Source: Myxococcales bacterium
GTDB lineage: Bacteria; Myxococcota_A; UBA9160; UBA4427
DNA length: 64,000 bases
Assembly: GCA_012960035.1 (NCBI GenBank)
Contig: DUBZ01000061.1
Coordinates: forward strand, 62,001-126,000
Direction of reading: 5' to 3'
This document shows positions 1 to 8,795 of the stretch, piece by piece. Both the position numbers and the translations under genes were made by a program. Position 1 is the first letter of the stretch, and each line of letters begins with the position of its first letter. Under the pieces are notes generated by a model that was given only the letters and a program-made list of their open reading frames with translations, was not told the origin of the DNA and made no database searches.

Positions 1-259
1 CGAGATCCGCTTCATCCCGCGTCTCGCGAGAATCGAAATCGGGCGAGCTTTCGTCGATCAACTTGATTCAAGGAATGGAAATGTCATTCGATTCGGACAC
101 GGAAGTCATCCAGTCCGAGGCTGGGAACTACGATTGCCACTTGCGTGAAGCACAGTGGGTCGTGGCTGGACCTGTATCCCGTCAGAGCAGAATTCGAAAT
201 TCAGAGATCCTAAGCGTAGAGACATTTGACGGGGACCGGAGGACCCCGAGGAGTGTCTC

Positions 260-517
260 ATGACCAAGCAAAACAAGCAGTCCACCGATGCAGCTGTGCG
301 CGACATCCGTTGCCGAACCCGAAGGAAGTTCTCTCCCGGAGAGAAGATCCAGATCGTGCTCGAGGGCCTAAGGGGCGAGCAGAGCGTCTCGAATCTGTGT
401 CGGCGAGGAGGACGTTTCGTGAGACGCACGACCTTCGAGAAAATGGAGATCATCCGCCTGGTCGAGGGGGCGGACAAGCCGCCGCCGCATTGCTGCTTGC
501 AGGCGAAGCTTTTTTGA
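260..517 (+). mobile_element. IS3-family transposase remnant (orfA head fused to orfB piece)
   Basis: The frame starts like an IS3-family OrfA: the run RRKFSPGEKIQIVLEGLRG at about residues 21-39, followed by LCRR, is the usual helix-turn-helix beginning. Directly after this it jumps to FEKMEIIRLVEGADKP, which resembles the start of the OrfB integrase part, and then ends in unrelated residues. The rest of OrfA and the whole DDE catalytic domain are gone. An intact element of this kind spans about 1.2 kb. No terminal inverted repeats were found with confidence. It is a deletion scar and cannot encode an active transposase. A short open tail at 519-632 follows and is not recognisable. Confidence 0.65.
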
Positions 518-654
518 CCCTGAAGCATTCGGCCTCGTGGTCGCGTACGTGAGCTCCGCTGATGACCCCATTTGGAGTCTCAATGCGGAGATGACCGCGA
601 ATACGGGCAGCGTCCTTCGTACGGCCGCTTGACACTCTGCTCGGCACTAGCCTT

Positions 655-1092
655 CTAAGGAAGCGAAGACGTCGGTTTCGAGACGGGCCCCAGCGAAAAA
701 ACGAAATTCGTCACATGCCAGATCTGGTTGATGGAGAGTGTCTTGACGAAAACTGGCATCTCCGGATTTCCCGTTTTGCCATAGGCCACCTGAGAGGCAA
801 AGTAGCCTTCTGCGCGCTCGGCAATGAACGCGCGAAGGTTCGTCGGCGGGATCGTGAGCTTCTTCCCAGCGAGGCCATCGCCGAAGCCCCCTGCGCCGTG
901 GCACGATGCGCATTCCCTTGCGTAGATCGTCGCTCCCTCGGATACGGATTCGGCGCTCTCCGCATGCGGATTCATGGCGGACCGCAAGCTCATCTTCTTC
1001 ATCGCCACACATCCAAGGCCAGCGGTTGCGACTAACGCAACCAGAATCAAGAAGCATGCTGTTTGTGACAGGTTTCGAGTTCGCGTCATCAT
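655..1092 (-). CDS. c-type cytochrome, probable lipoprotein
   Basis: This 145-residue protein begins with a hydrophobic signal segment ending in LGC (Cys28), so it is probably a lipoprotein. A single class I heme-binding motif CASCH lies at residues 61-65, followed by GAGGFGDG. The likely distal methionine ligand is Met112 in GNPEMPVF. The size fits a mono-heme electron carrier facing the periplasm. The redox partner is unknown. Just upstream on the same strand (1096-1335) is an open frame that resembles a decayed heme protein, so the cytochrome may be the survivor of a small electron-transfer operon. Confidence 0.85.
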   Translation of the reverse strand: MMTRTRNLSQTACFLILVALVATAGLGCVAMKKMSLRSAMNPHAESAESVSEGATIYARECASCHGAGGFGDGLAGKKLTIPPTNLRAFIAERAEGYFASQVAYGKTGNPEMPVFVKTLSINQIWHVTNFVFSLGPVSKPTSSLP

Positions 1093-1095
1093 TTA

Positions 1096-1335
1096 TCATT
1101 TCCTCCGGGCGCTGTGAGATGGACGCTTGTCCGCGGCGCTTCGATCCTGCTCCACCTGCCACGAACGGGAATGCCCGTTCCCAATCGATCCGAAGAGTAT
1201 GCGGCGGTGGTACTGAAAACGCAGCTGATCCTCCGTATCCGTGTCTCCAGAGTTGAAGCGCGCCCACCCGCAGCCGTTAACCCAATTATCGTTTTCCTTG
1301 CAGCGCCCCACGGCATCCTTGACCCATACGACCAA
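1096..1335 (-). pseudogene. possible decayed cytochrome P460-like fragment
   Basis: This open frame contains VKDAVGRCKENDNWVNGCGW followed by ARF. That resembles the VKD...GGWGF-RF region near the C-terminus of cytochrome P460-family proteins. Further on, RFQYH stands where a CxxCH heme motif would be expected; each cysteine could have been lost by one base change. No signal peptide or N-terminal domain is present. It lies directly upstream of the cytochrome c gene. This is a weak assignment from remembered family patterns. If it is wrong, the stretch 1093-1427 holds no recognisable gene. Confidence 0.25.
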
Positions 1336-1427
1336 AGAATTTCATTCCCTGCCCACGGTACGTGTCCTGTTGGCGTGATCTGGAATCTTACAATTTGCAT
1401 GGCCGGTGTGGGACCAAGGATTCGTTG

Positions 1428-3623
1428 TCAAATGGACGTGCTGGCGTGATGCCGCTGTCTCGCGACCTGAAGCTTCTCATAGCTCTCTACTAGCCTTAAG
1501 TGCTTATCGATTCCATCGAGATTCACATTTGTCGGTGTTAGTCCAAAGAATCGAATCTCTCCTGACACACTCGAGGTTGCATTGCCGAGGATCTCCTCGC
1601 CGTACATTCGAGTGAGGTTGGGGATGTAGTTTTGAAGCTCCAGGTCTTCTCGGAGCGTGATGTCGAGCACGATATCCAAGACTTGGTAAAACCTTCTGCG
1701 CGCGGGCACGTTGTCGTTGTATTGCAAGAACAAGCCCACGCATTCCTTCGCTTCTTCATGCTTGCCGAGAGCCAGGCAAATGAGCCCTTTGAGTTCGCTA
1801 ATCGTGCACTTCCCCCAAGGAGAATTTTCGTCAAATGCAACGCCAATTAGATCTGGGATCGGTGTGTATTCATCAAGTTCACTGTCTTCGAGCTTTTCAA
1901 GCAGGCGCAATAGAGCTTGGTCACCCAGCGAGTGTATGTCGAGTATGTCTCGCCTGAAGACGAGCGCTTTGTTGGTGTTGTCCCAAACAAGGTCCTCCGC
2001 CGGATAGATTTCTGAATAGCCGGGAACCAAAATTCTACAGGCATTCACCCCGAGTTCTTCGTAGTCCGCGATGTAGACTTCTTTGTTCAGGTCTCTCAGG
2101 ATACCCATGAGGTACTGGTATTCTTGCTCCGTCGAACCGGCGAAATTCCAATCGGAGAATTCATAGTCGGTGGCTTGGCCAAAGAACTTCCAGGAAACCA
2201 CTCCACTCGAGTCAATGAAGTGCTCAACCATGTTGTCCGGCTCGCGGATGGCGAACTCGTTGAAGGTAGGTGGCGGAAGATCGTTCAAGCCCTCGAAGCT
2301 TCTGCCTTGCATCAATTCGGTCAGGCTCCTTTCAAGAGCCACCTCGAGCTTGGGATGCCCCCCAAATGAAGCAAAAGCACCACCCGTTCTGGGGTTCATG
2401 ATAGCGACACACATCACAGGGAATTTCCCTCCCAGCGAAGCGTCTTTCACGAAAACGGGGAAACCCTGTGCTTCTAGCTTTGCGATGCCGGCCGCGATTG
2501 TTGGGAATCGTTCGATCACAGCCTTGGGTACATCGGGGAGCGTGAGTTCCTCGAGAATGATCTGCTTTTTTACGGCGCGTTCGAAAATCTCAGACAGACA
2601 TTGAACGCGTGCTTCGTAGCGGGTGTTCCCCGCGCTCATGCCGTTGCTGACGAAAATATTCCCAATGAGATTGGCAGGAATATGGACCGTCTCCTGGTCG
2701 GATTGTCGCATGAACGGCAGAGCGCAAATTCCGCGTTCGATCGCTCCAGAATTTGTATCCACAAGATGTGAAGCTTTGAGTTCATGGTCGCAATCAAAAA
2801 TCTCCATGAACCGTTCGTCCATCAAGCCTTCGGGAATTGAATCATTGGGCCCGGGTTTGAACCACTTCTCGTTGGCGTAATGAACAAATTCGGCCTTTGC
2901 TCTTTCTTCACCGAGGTAGTAGTCGTTGTAAAAGTAGTTATTGCTCATTCGCTCGAGGTATTCCCCGAGCGCCGAGCACAGGGCTGCGTCTTTGGTCGCG
3001 CCTTTTCCGTTCGTGTAACACATGGGTGACTCGGCATCGCGGATATGGACGGACCACACGTGGGGAACGATGTTTCTCCATGCCGCGATTTCAATCTTGA
3101 TCCCAAGTGACTCGATGAGGCCGCTCATGTTGGTGATCGTTTCTTCGAGCGAGCAGTCTTTGCCCGGGATCATGGTTTTGGCACCGTCTTTAGAGTCACT
3201 CTCATAAAGAAGGCCAGAGTCTTTTGCCAAAACACTGACGGAATCGACTTCGAAACCCAGATCGTTTTGAATCACTCGTTTTACAGTGCAGCGGTCCATC
3301 GCACTGATGATTCCATTCCGATCCTTCTCGGATATCCCTTCAGGCAGTTCAGCACGAATTTTGAACGTCTGCTGATACCTGTTTTCAGGGTCAACGATGT
3401 TGTCCTGAACGATGCTGATGTCTTCGGTGGGAATGTCTCTGGCGTTGCAGTAAGCCTTGGTAAAATAGGCAGCGCAGAGCGCTGACGAGGCCAAGAAATA
3501 GTCAAAGGGGCCTGGAGCTGTTCCGTCCCCCCTATATCGAATGGGTTGATCGCTGATGACTGTGAAATCATCAAAGCTGGCCTCCAGCCTAAGATTGTCC
3601 AGAAATCTGACTTTTACCTGCAT
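1428..3623 (-). CDS. OsmC domain/YcaO domain fusion protein
   Basis: The 731-residue protein joins two families. Residues 1 to about 145 are OsmC-like (APGPFDYFLASSALCAAYF with a central cysteine, then DRCTVKRVI carrying a second cysteine), the thiol peroxidase/hydroperoxide fold. Residues about 170-560 are a YcaO domain (GKGATKDAALCSALGEYLER and later ARVQCLSEIFERAVKK), the ATP-dependent cyclodehydratase fold. The last 170 residues look helical and TPR-like, as in E. coli YcaO, which is linked to methylthiolation of ribosomal protein S12. The same fusion is known in other proteobacteria. No RiPP precursor gene or dehydrogenase is adjacent, so a housekeeping role is more likely than peptide natural-product synthesis. 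The start ATG is at 3623. Confidence 0.88.
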   Translation of the reverse strand: MQVKVRFLDNLRLEASFDDFTVISDQPIRYRGDGTAPGPFDYFLASSALCAAYFTKAYCNARDIPTEDISIVQDNIVDPENRYQQTFKIRAELPEGISEKDRNGIISAMDRCTVKRVIQNDLGFEVDSVSVLAKDSGLLYESDSKDGAKTMIPGKDCSLEETITNMSGLIESLGIKIEIAAWRNIVPHVWSVHIRDAESPMCYTNGKGATKDAALCSALGEYLERMSNNYFYNDYYLGEERAKAEFVHYANEKWFKPGPNDSIPEGLMDERFMEIFDCDHELKASHLVDTNSGAIERGICALPFMRQSDQETVHIPANLIGNIFVSNGMSAGNTRYEARVQCLSEIFERAVKKQIILEELTLPDVPKAVIERFPTIAAGIAKLEAQGFPVFVKDASLGGKFPVMCVAIMNPRTGGAFASFGGHPKLEVALERSLTELMQGRSFEGLNDLPPPTFNEFAIREPDNMVEHFIDSSGVVSWKFFGQATDYEFSDWNFAGSTEQEYQYLMGILRDLNKEVYIADYEELGVNACRILVPGYSEIYPAEDLVWDNTNKALVFRRDILDIHSLGDQALLRLLEKLEDSELDEYTPIPDLIGVAFDENSPWGKCTISELKGLICLALGKHEEAKECVGLFLQYNDNVPARRRFYQVLDIVLDITLREDLELQNYIPNLTRMYGEEILGNATSSVSGEIRFFGLTPTNVNLDGIDKHLRLVESYEKLQVARQRHHASTSI

Positions 3624-4097
3624 GTTGTTTCCCGGGGTTGGCTCATCGATTGATCAGCTGTTCGCTCGAGCGTGAAGGCCAACGTCGAACGTTGGATTCC
3701 GCGGCTGATGGAGAGTAAGACGTTTAAGCTCGATTTTTCGGCAAGGTACAAGGTATCGGTGCCACAAAGAACCCGTATCGTCGAAATGGGGATTCTGGTC
3801 GCGTGGCGCGGGGGCAGTCAACTCGAGGCCGTCCATTAGCCCCTCGTCAACCGCCCTCGGTGCGAGGATAGGAAACAGAAGGCCTCCCTTTCGGTACCGC
3901 CGGTGCGTAGACTTCTGGCCAGTAGCCGTCAGCTCGTGATGGTCTCAAGACTCGCGATTCGTGCACCACAGCCGCCTTCATCCGCCGCTTCGCCACAGCC
4001 TGCGCCACGAAGTCGATGACCACATTTTCGTAGAACCCTCGCCAGGCATCGAGATTCGTCATCAAATCCGAATGCCGATAGAGCCCCTGACACACAC
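3624..4097. other. stretch without an identified gene
   Basis: No gene is identified upstream of the OsmC-YcaO gene. On the minus strand an open frame (3847-4116) reads LMTNLDAWRGFYENVVIDF and continues AQAVAKRRMKAAVV. It looks protein-like but I cannot assign it. It may be another truncated gene, since it abuts the desaturase remnant at about 4100. Confidence 0.3.
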
Positions 4098-4296
4098 GAC
4101 GATGGTCCGTTTCCACCCACTGGAGCTTTTCCTCAACCCCTTCATCGGCGTTCCGATCGTTCTACTCTTTGGCCTGCCGGCTTGGGTCCTCGCCTTCTAC
4201 GAATTACTCGATGTCGCCGTCACGTTCTTTACGCATTCGAATATCCGCATTCCTCGACAGCTGAACCGCTTGCTTCGATACGTCATCAACGACTGA
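4098..4296 (+). pseudogene. fatty acid hydroxylase/sterol desaturase fragment
   Basis: The frame reads TTMVRFHPLELFLNP, a hydrophobic stretch, then FFTHSNIRIPRQLNRLLRYV. This is the interior of the membrane-bound di-iron sterol desaturase/fatty acid hydroxylase superfamily, where R-x-HP-x-E and the H-x-N-x-R/xP motifs carry iron ligands. The N-terminal histidine box and the later HxxHH box are missing, and the frame stops at 4296. Both ends are therefore truncated and the product cannot bind the di-iron centre. No functional copy is present in the window. Confidence 0.6.
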
Positions 4297-4536
4297 ATTC
4301 GAATCAGCGACCCCGCAAAACAGGCTGCTGCCATTCATCACCGCCGATCTCGAGAAAGAGCCAATCAGTCGCCGATTGGCTCTGTCCGCGACACCGATGA
4401 CTCGAGAAAGACCGAACCGCGGCGATCGATCGTGTCGGCCGTGTCTTGCCGAGCTCGTGGTCCGGGGGAGGGTGGAATGTCTCGCAGCGATCTATTGTCT
4501 TCTAGGCGCTCATCCAACGTCTAATCGAGAGGTATC

Positions 4537-5157
4537 ATGATCAAACTGTACGGACTTCTAATGAGTAACTACTACAGCCTGACCAAGGCCTTGCTGTTTG
4601 AGAAGGGGCTCGAGTTCGAGGAGGTCAAGGCACCGCCTTCCCAAAAAGATGACTACCTGCGGCGTTCGCCAATGGGAAAGATGCCTTCGATCGAAGTCGA
4701 TGGTCAGTTCATGTCCGAGTCACTTGCAATATTTACCTACCTCGAACGGCGATGCCCGGAGCCGGCGATGCTTCCCAGTGATCCGTTTGCGGCGGGCAAA
4801 GTCATGGAGTTGGTCAACCACGTCAAGTTGGACATCGAACTCGTCGCCCGTCGTTGCCTCCCCGAACTATTATTTGGCAAGCCGGTGAGCGATGAAACAA
4901 AGGAGCAGGTCAAAGCCGATCTGGCGAAGGGGATGAAGGCGGTGAGCCGCCTGTACGTCTGTGATCCCTACGCTGCGGGCACAGAGTTCGGCCTAGCCGA
5001 TCTCTACACCTTCTATAGCTTCGGCCTTGCCGGCATGCTGGCGAAGCAGGTGGTGGGAGTCGACCTGTTGGCCGACCAGCCCCAGATCGGCGGGCTAATG
5101 GAGCTTCTGGCAAAGCGCCCAAGTATCGCTCGGGTGACTGCAGAGTCGGCCGGCTAA
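4537..5157 (+). CDS. glutathione S-transferase family protein
   Basis: This 206-residue protein has the GST layout. A thioredoxin-fold N-terminal domain carries SNYYSLTKALLFEKGLEFEE near the start, the conserved cis-proline turn in KMPSIEVDG, and the glutathione-binding ESLAIFTYLE. A helical C-terminal domain with GLADLYTFYSFGLAG follows. The active-site residue is probably the Ser or Tyr in SNYYS. GSTs conjugate or reduce electrophiles with glutathione in the cytoplasm; the substrate cannot be read from sequence. GAGAGG precedes the ATG at 4537. It stands alone between a pseudogene and a convergent amidohydrolase. Confidence 0.88.
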   Translation: MIKLYGLLMSNYYSLTKALLFEKGLEFEEVKAPPSQKDDYLRRSPMGKMPSIEVDGQFMSESLAIFTYLERRCPEPAMLPSDPFAAGKVMELVNHVKLDIELVARRCLPELLFGKPVSDETKEQVKADLAKGMKAVSRLYVCDPYAAGTEFGLADLYTFYSFGLAGMLAKQVVGVDLLADQPQIGGLMELLAKRPSIARVTAESAG

Positions 5158-5302
5158 TACAAACTTGAAGAAGCCAGAGACGAAGGGATAACCGGGCTGT
5201 TGCGGTCTCGCCGCCGAGGTCGTGCAGTTCGATCGTCTCGAGCGATTGATTGAATCGGGCGGGGAGATCTCCAGGTGGAGCGCTACACGCTTTTCGGTTC
5301 GC

Positions 5303-6466
5303 TCAGTCCGCAAGCCCCATCCACGAAGCCATGTTCCCGTAGTAGAAGGCATGCATCGTCGCCTCATCGCATTCAGTCATCTCGGCCTCGAATTTGCGAA
5401 TCGGATCCCGCGTTCCTTCGGGATGCGGATAGTCGGATGCGTAGACCAACATCTCGGGACCCAGCTGATCGATGATCCAGCCGACGGGCTCTCCAGCGAA
5501 GGGTGAGAACTTGACGCGCTCGCGAATGACGTCCGATGGTTTCGTTCCAGCGGCTCCCGAATGCTTGAGCGCTCGGGCGGCGAAGTCGAGGGTCTGCAGC
5601 CAGGATGGGACCCATGTTGCGCCGTGCTCCATCGAGATGGCCTTGAGTCCGGGATGTCGATCGAAGACGCCGTCGATCAGCATTGCGGACAAGAAGAGTT
5701 CGGCGCTGTTATTCATGCCGACAATGCCGATCGCGCCCTCGGGAATGTCTCCCACGTGAGGTGTCGTCCCTCGTCCGTTGTTGCGGAAGCTCGGCGAGAT
5801 GGGTTCGTAGTGACCGTTGACTGCGACATGGACGACGATCGGAACGTTGGCCGCGTCAAAGCGAGCCCATACCGCGTCGAAATCCGGGTGCGTGAAGGAC
5901 CTGGCGTTGGGGTCCGGCTCGTTGGTGTCGATCATGAACGTATGAACACCGGCGGCGAAGCCCTCGTCGATGATCGCGCTCGCTTCTTCCGGCCCCACGC
6001 TGAGAGGCGCGTACCCGATGCCAAACAGACGCTCATCGTGGGCGCAGAAGTTCCCCATCGCCCGGTTGAGAACCCGCGCACCATTGGCAACAACTTTGGG
6101 ATCTTTCTCGTGTGCGATTTGGTGAAATGAAAATGTCGGCAGGATCCACTGCAGCTCGTAGCCAAAGACATCGAGGGTGTGTGAGCGCTCGGCGGGATCG
6201 AATGCGCCCAGACGGCTCCACCCGCTCTTCGAGACGTCCTGAACGCCAGCCTCGAACTTCGCCATGGTCTCGGGGTCGCTTTGCCGACGTTCGAAGTGCT
6301 CGCGGGCCCGGGTCATTGCGGACTCGGATACCAGTAATTCATTCTGCGCATCCATCCGCGGCAAGAGCGCTCGCTCTTGCGGATTCGCGGCGCTCGAAAG
6401 GAAATCATCGAGTTCGATCACATGGCTGTCCACATCGATGATGCGTCGGTTTTCGGCGTAGCTCAT
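5303..6466 (-). CDS. amidohydrolase family (Amidohydro_2) metal-dependent hydrolase
   Basis: This 387-residue TIM-barrel protein starts IIDVDSHVIE, the D-x-H metal motif of the ACMSD-like amidohydrolase 2 family. Further metal-site candidates are HVAVNGHYEP, SMEHGATWVP and the aspartate in YASDYPHPEGT. Family members hydrolyse or decarboxylate ring-cleavage products and related carboxylates. The substrate is unknown. It is divergent from the TetR gene at 6557, with only 90 bases between them, so it is probably that regulator's target. A similar paralogue lies at 31650-32774. Confidence 0.85.
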   Translation of the reverse strand: MSYAENRRIIDVDSHVIELDDFLSSAANPQERALLPRMDAQNELLVSESAMTRAREHFERRQSDPETMAKFEAGVQDVSKSGWSRLGAFDPAERSHTLDVFGYELQWILPTFSFHQIAHEKDPKVVANGARVLNRAMGNFCAHDERLFGIGYAPLSVGPEEASAIIDEGFAAGVHTFMIDTNEPDPNARSFTHPDFDAVWARFDAANVPIVVHVAVNGHYEPISPSFRNNGRGTTPHVGDIPEGAIGIVGMNNSAELFLSAMLIDGVFDRHPGLKAISMEHGATWVPSWLQTLDFAARALKHSGAAGTKPSDVIRERVKFSPFAGEPVGWIIDQLGPEMLVYASDYPHPEGTRDPIRKFEAEMTECDEATMHAFYYGNMASWMGLAD

Positions 6467-6556
6467 GGGAGAGATCCTTTTATTGATGGAGACTCAGCGA
6501 TTCAATGGTTTGATGAGGCTAGTGCCGCTATTATAGGTTGTCAATAATAAGGATCG
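6467..6556. promoter_or_regulatory. divergent control region with mirrored leader repeats
   Basis: The 90-base space between the amidohydrolase and the TetR gene has TTATTGA at 6480-6486 and its exact reverse complement TCAATAA at 6541-6547. Read outward on each strand, both leaders therefore show TCAATAA followed within a few bases by AAGGATC and the start codon. The pair overlaps both ribosome-binding regions and could be a paired operator. An AT-rich TATTATAGG at about 6529 could be a -10 element. This is inferred from symmetry only. Confidence 0.35.
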
Positions 6557-7168
6557 ATGCCCGGGGTGCCTACCCAAACCAAACCGACCCGTACCCGGCT
6601 GCCCCCCGAAGCGCGTCGCAGCCAATTGCTTGACGCGGCGCGCACGCTCATTGTCGAAAGGGGGATGCAGGCCTTTACGATGGAAGCTCTCGCCCGGGCG
6701 GCCGAAGTCTCGAATCCGCTGGTCTACAAGTACTTTGCGAGCCGTGCCGATCTACTCGGCGAACTTGTCGATCGGGAATACCGGCGTTACCGCGATCAGA
6801 TGCGAGTCGACCTCGAACGCGCCGACAACTTCGAAGACATCGTGCGGGTCTTCGTCGCAGCCAACTTCGATCACCACGCCCGCGGCAACATCCTGCCGGT
6901 GCTCCTGAGCCAGCCCGAACTTGCCGCCACAATCCACGAGCAAGAGAAACGCGGGAACCGTCAGGTGGCGAAATTCCTTGTGGGCGGCATGGCGGACACC
7001 TATCGCCTCACGCGTTCCGAGGCGGAGTATCTCGTCAGTGTTGCTTCGGGTACTTCCATCGGCGCGGCCAATTTCGGCAGAGGCGTGGCAAGCCGTCGGG
7101 CCGAGACCATCGAATCGACGCTGCGCTTCATTTTTGCAGGCATCAAGAACTACGTCGACTCCGACTGA
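6557..7168 (+). CDS. TetR/AcrR family transcriptional regulator
   Basis: The 203-residue protein has the standard N-terminal helix-turn-helix: LLDAARTLIVERGMQAFTME then ALARAAEVSNPLVYKYF at about residues 25-60. A helical ligand-binding domain follows. Family members act as dimeric repressors released by small hydrophobic ligands. Being divergent from the amidohydrolase at 5303-6466 suggests control of that gene and of itself. AAGGA precedes the ATG at 6557. The ligand is unknown. Confidence 0.9.
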   Translation: MPGVPTQTKPTRTRLPPEARRSQLLDAARTLIVERGMQAFTMEALARAAEVSNPLVYKYFASRADLLGELVDREYRRYRDQMRVDLERADNFEDIVRVFVAANFDHHARGNILPVLLSQPELAATIHEQEKRGNRQVAKFLVGGMADTYRLTRSEAEYLVSVASGTSIGAANFGRGVASRRAETIESTLRFIFAGIKNYVDSD

Positions 7169-7357
7169 CGTGGTCGAGGTGAAGGCTTCGCCGATACGGA
7201 TGCCCATGCAACGATCAGTTGGTCAGTTCAGCAATTGACGCGAAGGAATGCCGTTGCGTCGTTTCGAGCGCCGCCAAGACCATGGCAAACATGCTGCCGA
7301 TGATCTCGACATCACTCCGCCTCTCTCAGGGGATGTCTTCGCGCGAGCGATGAGAGT

Positions 7358-8152
7358 CTAATGACTCGCGGCTTCTTTGGCGGCGCGCATGAAGTCTTCG
7401 ACTCGGGGAAGGCGGCGAAGAGACGTGCCTCCATCGACCAGGATGTTCTGACCAGTGATGTACGCTGCCTGATCACTCGATATCCAGGCAACCGTGTCGA
7501 CGATGTCGTCGATCGTGCCAAATCGTTTTAGCGGGGTCTCTGCCGTGAAGGCATCGCGGACTCCCGGCGCGTTGACGATTTGTTTGGTCATCGGCGTTTC
7601 GACGAGACTGGCGGACACGACATTGAGCCGGACGTCCTGGGCTCCGTACTCGGAGGCCGCAATCCGTGATACGTGATTAATTCCCGCTTTCGCCCCTGCA
7701 TAAGGTGCGTACCTGTCGGCCGTGAGCGTCGCGATCGAGGAGCCGATCGTCGTGATCGAACCGCCTCCGCTCATCGCATTCGCCATGTGTTGGATACAGT
7801 AGAGGGCACTCGTGAACTGTACCGCGACCATTCGCTCGACCCGCTCTGGCTCGAGCTGCGCGATCGGACAATAATCCTCGTAGCCCGAAGCGTTGATACC
7901 AACGTCGAGCCGGCCCCATCGGGAGACCGTCTGTTCCACCAAGCTCTTGACTTGCTCACTACTCGTCACGTCGCAGGCGATTGCGGCGGCACCGATCGAC
8001 TTGGCCGTAGCCTTGAGGTTCTCCAGATTGCGTGCGGCAATCGCGACCTTGGCGCCGTCGGCAACTAGGCGGCGCGCAATCGCTTCACCAAAGCCCCCCG
8101 AACCTCCGACGACGATCGCCACCCGGTTCTTCATCGATTGAGAATCGCTCAT
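7358..8152 (-). CDS. short-chain dehydrogenase/reductase (SDR)
   Basis: This 264-residue classical SDR has the cofactor loop VVGGSGGFGEAIARRL near the N-terminus, the DVT acidic site, a serine in TTIGSSIATL and the catalytic YAGAK (Tyr-x3-Lys). The C-terminal ISSDQAAYITGQNILVDGGT is the usual SDR ending. It oxidises or reduces a hydroxyl/keto group using NAD(P). The substrate is unknown. It is followed on the minus strand by a convergent TetR region and preceded by the broken SDR at 8188-8795, so the two SDRs were probably once co-transcribed. Confidence 0.88.
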   Translation of the reverse strand: MSDSQSMKNRVAIVVGGSGGFGEAIARRLVADGAKVAIAARNLENLKATAKSIGAAAIACDVTSSEQVKSLVEQTVSRWGRLDVGINASGYEDYCPIAQLEPERVERMVAVQFTSALYCIQHMANAMSGGGSITTIGSSIATLTADRYAPYAGAKAGINHVSRIAASEYGAQDVRLNVVSASLVETPMTKQIVNAPGVRDAFTAETPLKRFGTIDDIVDTVAWISSDQAAYITGQNILVDGGTSLRRLPRVEDFMRAAKEAASH

Positions 8153-8187
8153 TCAATTACCCTCTGATCTAGTTTGCGGAGCCACTG

Positions 8188-8795
8188 CTACATACCGCCG
8201 CTGACGCTCAGAATCTCGCCCGTAATCCAAGAGGACGCACGCGAACAAAGGAACAGGGCCGCAGCGCCCAGGTCTTCGGGCGTGCCGAGGCGGCCTGCAG
8301 CGAGCTTCAGCTTCTTTTCGAGCCTGGGAAGGTCGTCCTCACCGAGTCGCAGCGCCTTCATCATGATCTCTGTTGGTACTGCGCCCGGCATGATTCCGTT
8401 CACCCGAATCCTGGGGCCGAGCTCCACAGCAAGCGTGGCCGTGAGAGAGTTGACGCCGGCTTTGGCCGCGGCGTAATGTCCGCTTCCGGAGATCGGGGCA
8501 ACCGCATCTTTCGACGAGATGTTAAGGATCCGTCCACCATCTCCCAGGTTCCGCGCTGCAATGACGCTGCATTCCCAGACCGCCGTTAGATTCAATCGCC
8601 GCGGTCGCATCCCACTCTTCTCGCGGCAATTCGATGAGCGGTCGAGAAATCGGCGAGCCACCCGCGTTGTTGACCCAGATGTCGAGCCGGCCGTATTCGT
8701 CGCACGCGGCCTGGGCGAGGGCTTCGACCGCGGCGGCGTCGGTGACGTCGGTCGTGACAGCGATGGCGCGGCCCCCTTCCTTACGGGGGAGGGCG
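8188..8795 (-). pseudogene. SDR pseudogene (frameshift, N-terminus lost)
   Basis: Two frames together cover most of an SDR. The first, from about 8790 down to 8610, reads AIAVTTDVTDAAAVEALAQA then EYGRLDIWVNNAGG. A different frame continues from NLTAVWECSVIAARNLGDGG through ISSKDAVAPISGSGHYAAAK and ends ITGEILSVSGGM at 8188. The switch lies near 8600-8612. The glycine-rich cofactor loop upstream is missing. The catalytic YAAAK is retained, but no single protein can be made. The 450-base C-terminal half remains open, suggesting recent decay. Confidence 0.7.

Noticed and set aside
1428-3623. RiPP biosynthetic cluster around the YcaO domain
   Set aside because: No precursor peptide, flavin dehydrogenase, E1-like protein, peptidase or transporter lies next to it; the OsmC-YcaO fusion is known outside RiPP clusters.
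3847-4116. Minus-strand frame with AWRGFYENVVIDF as a distinct gene
   Set aside because: It looks protein-like, but no family was recognised, there is no ribosome-binding site, and it abuts a desaturase relic; kept only as a note.
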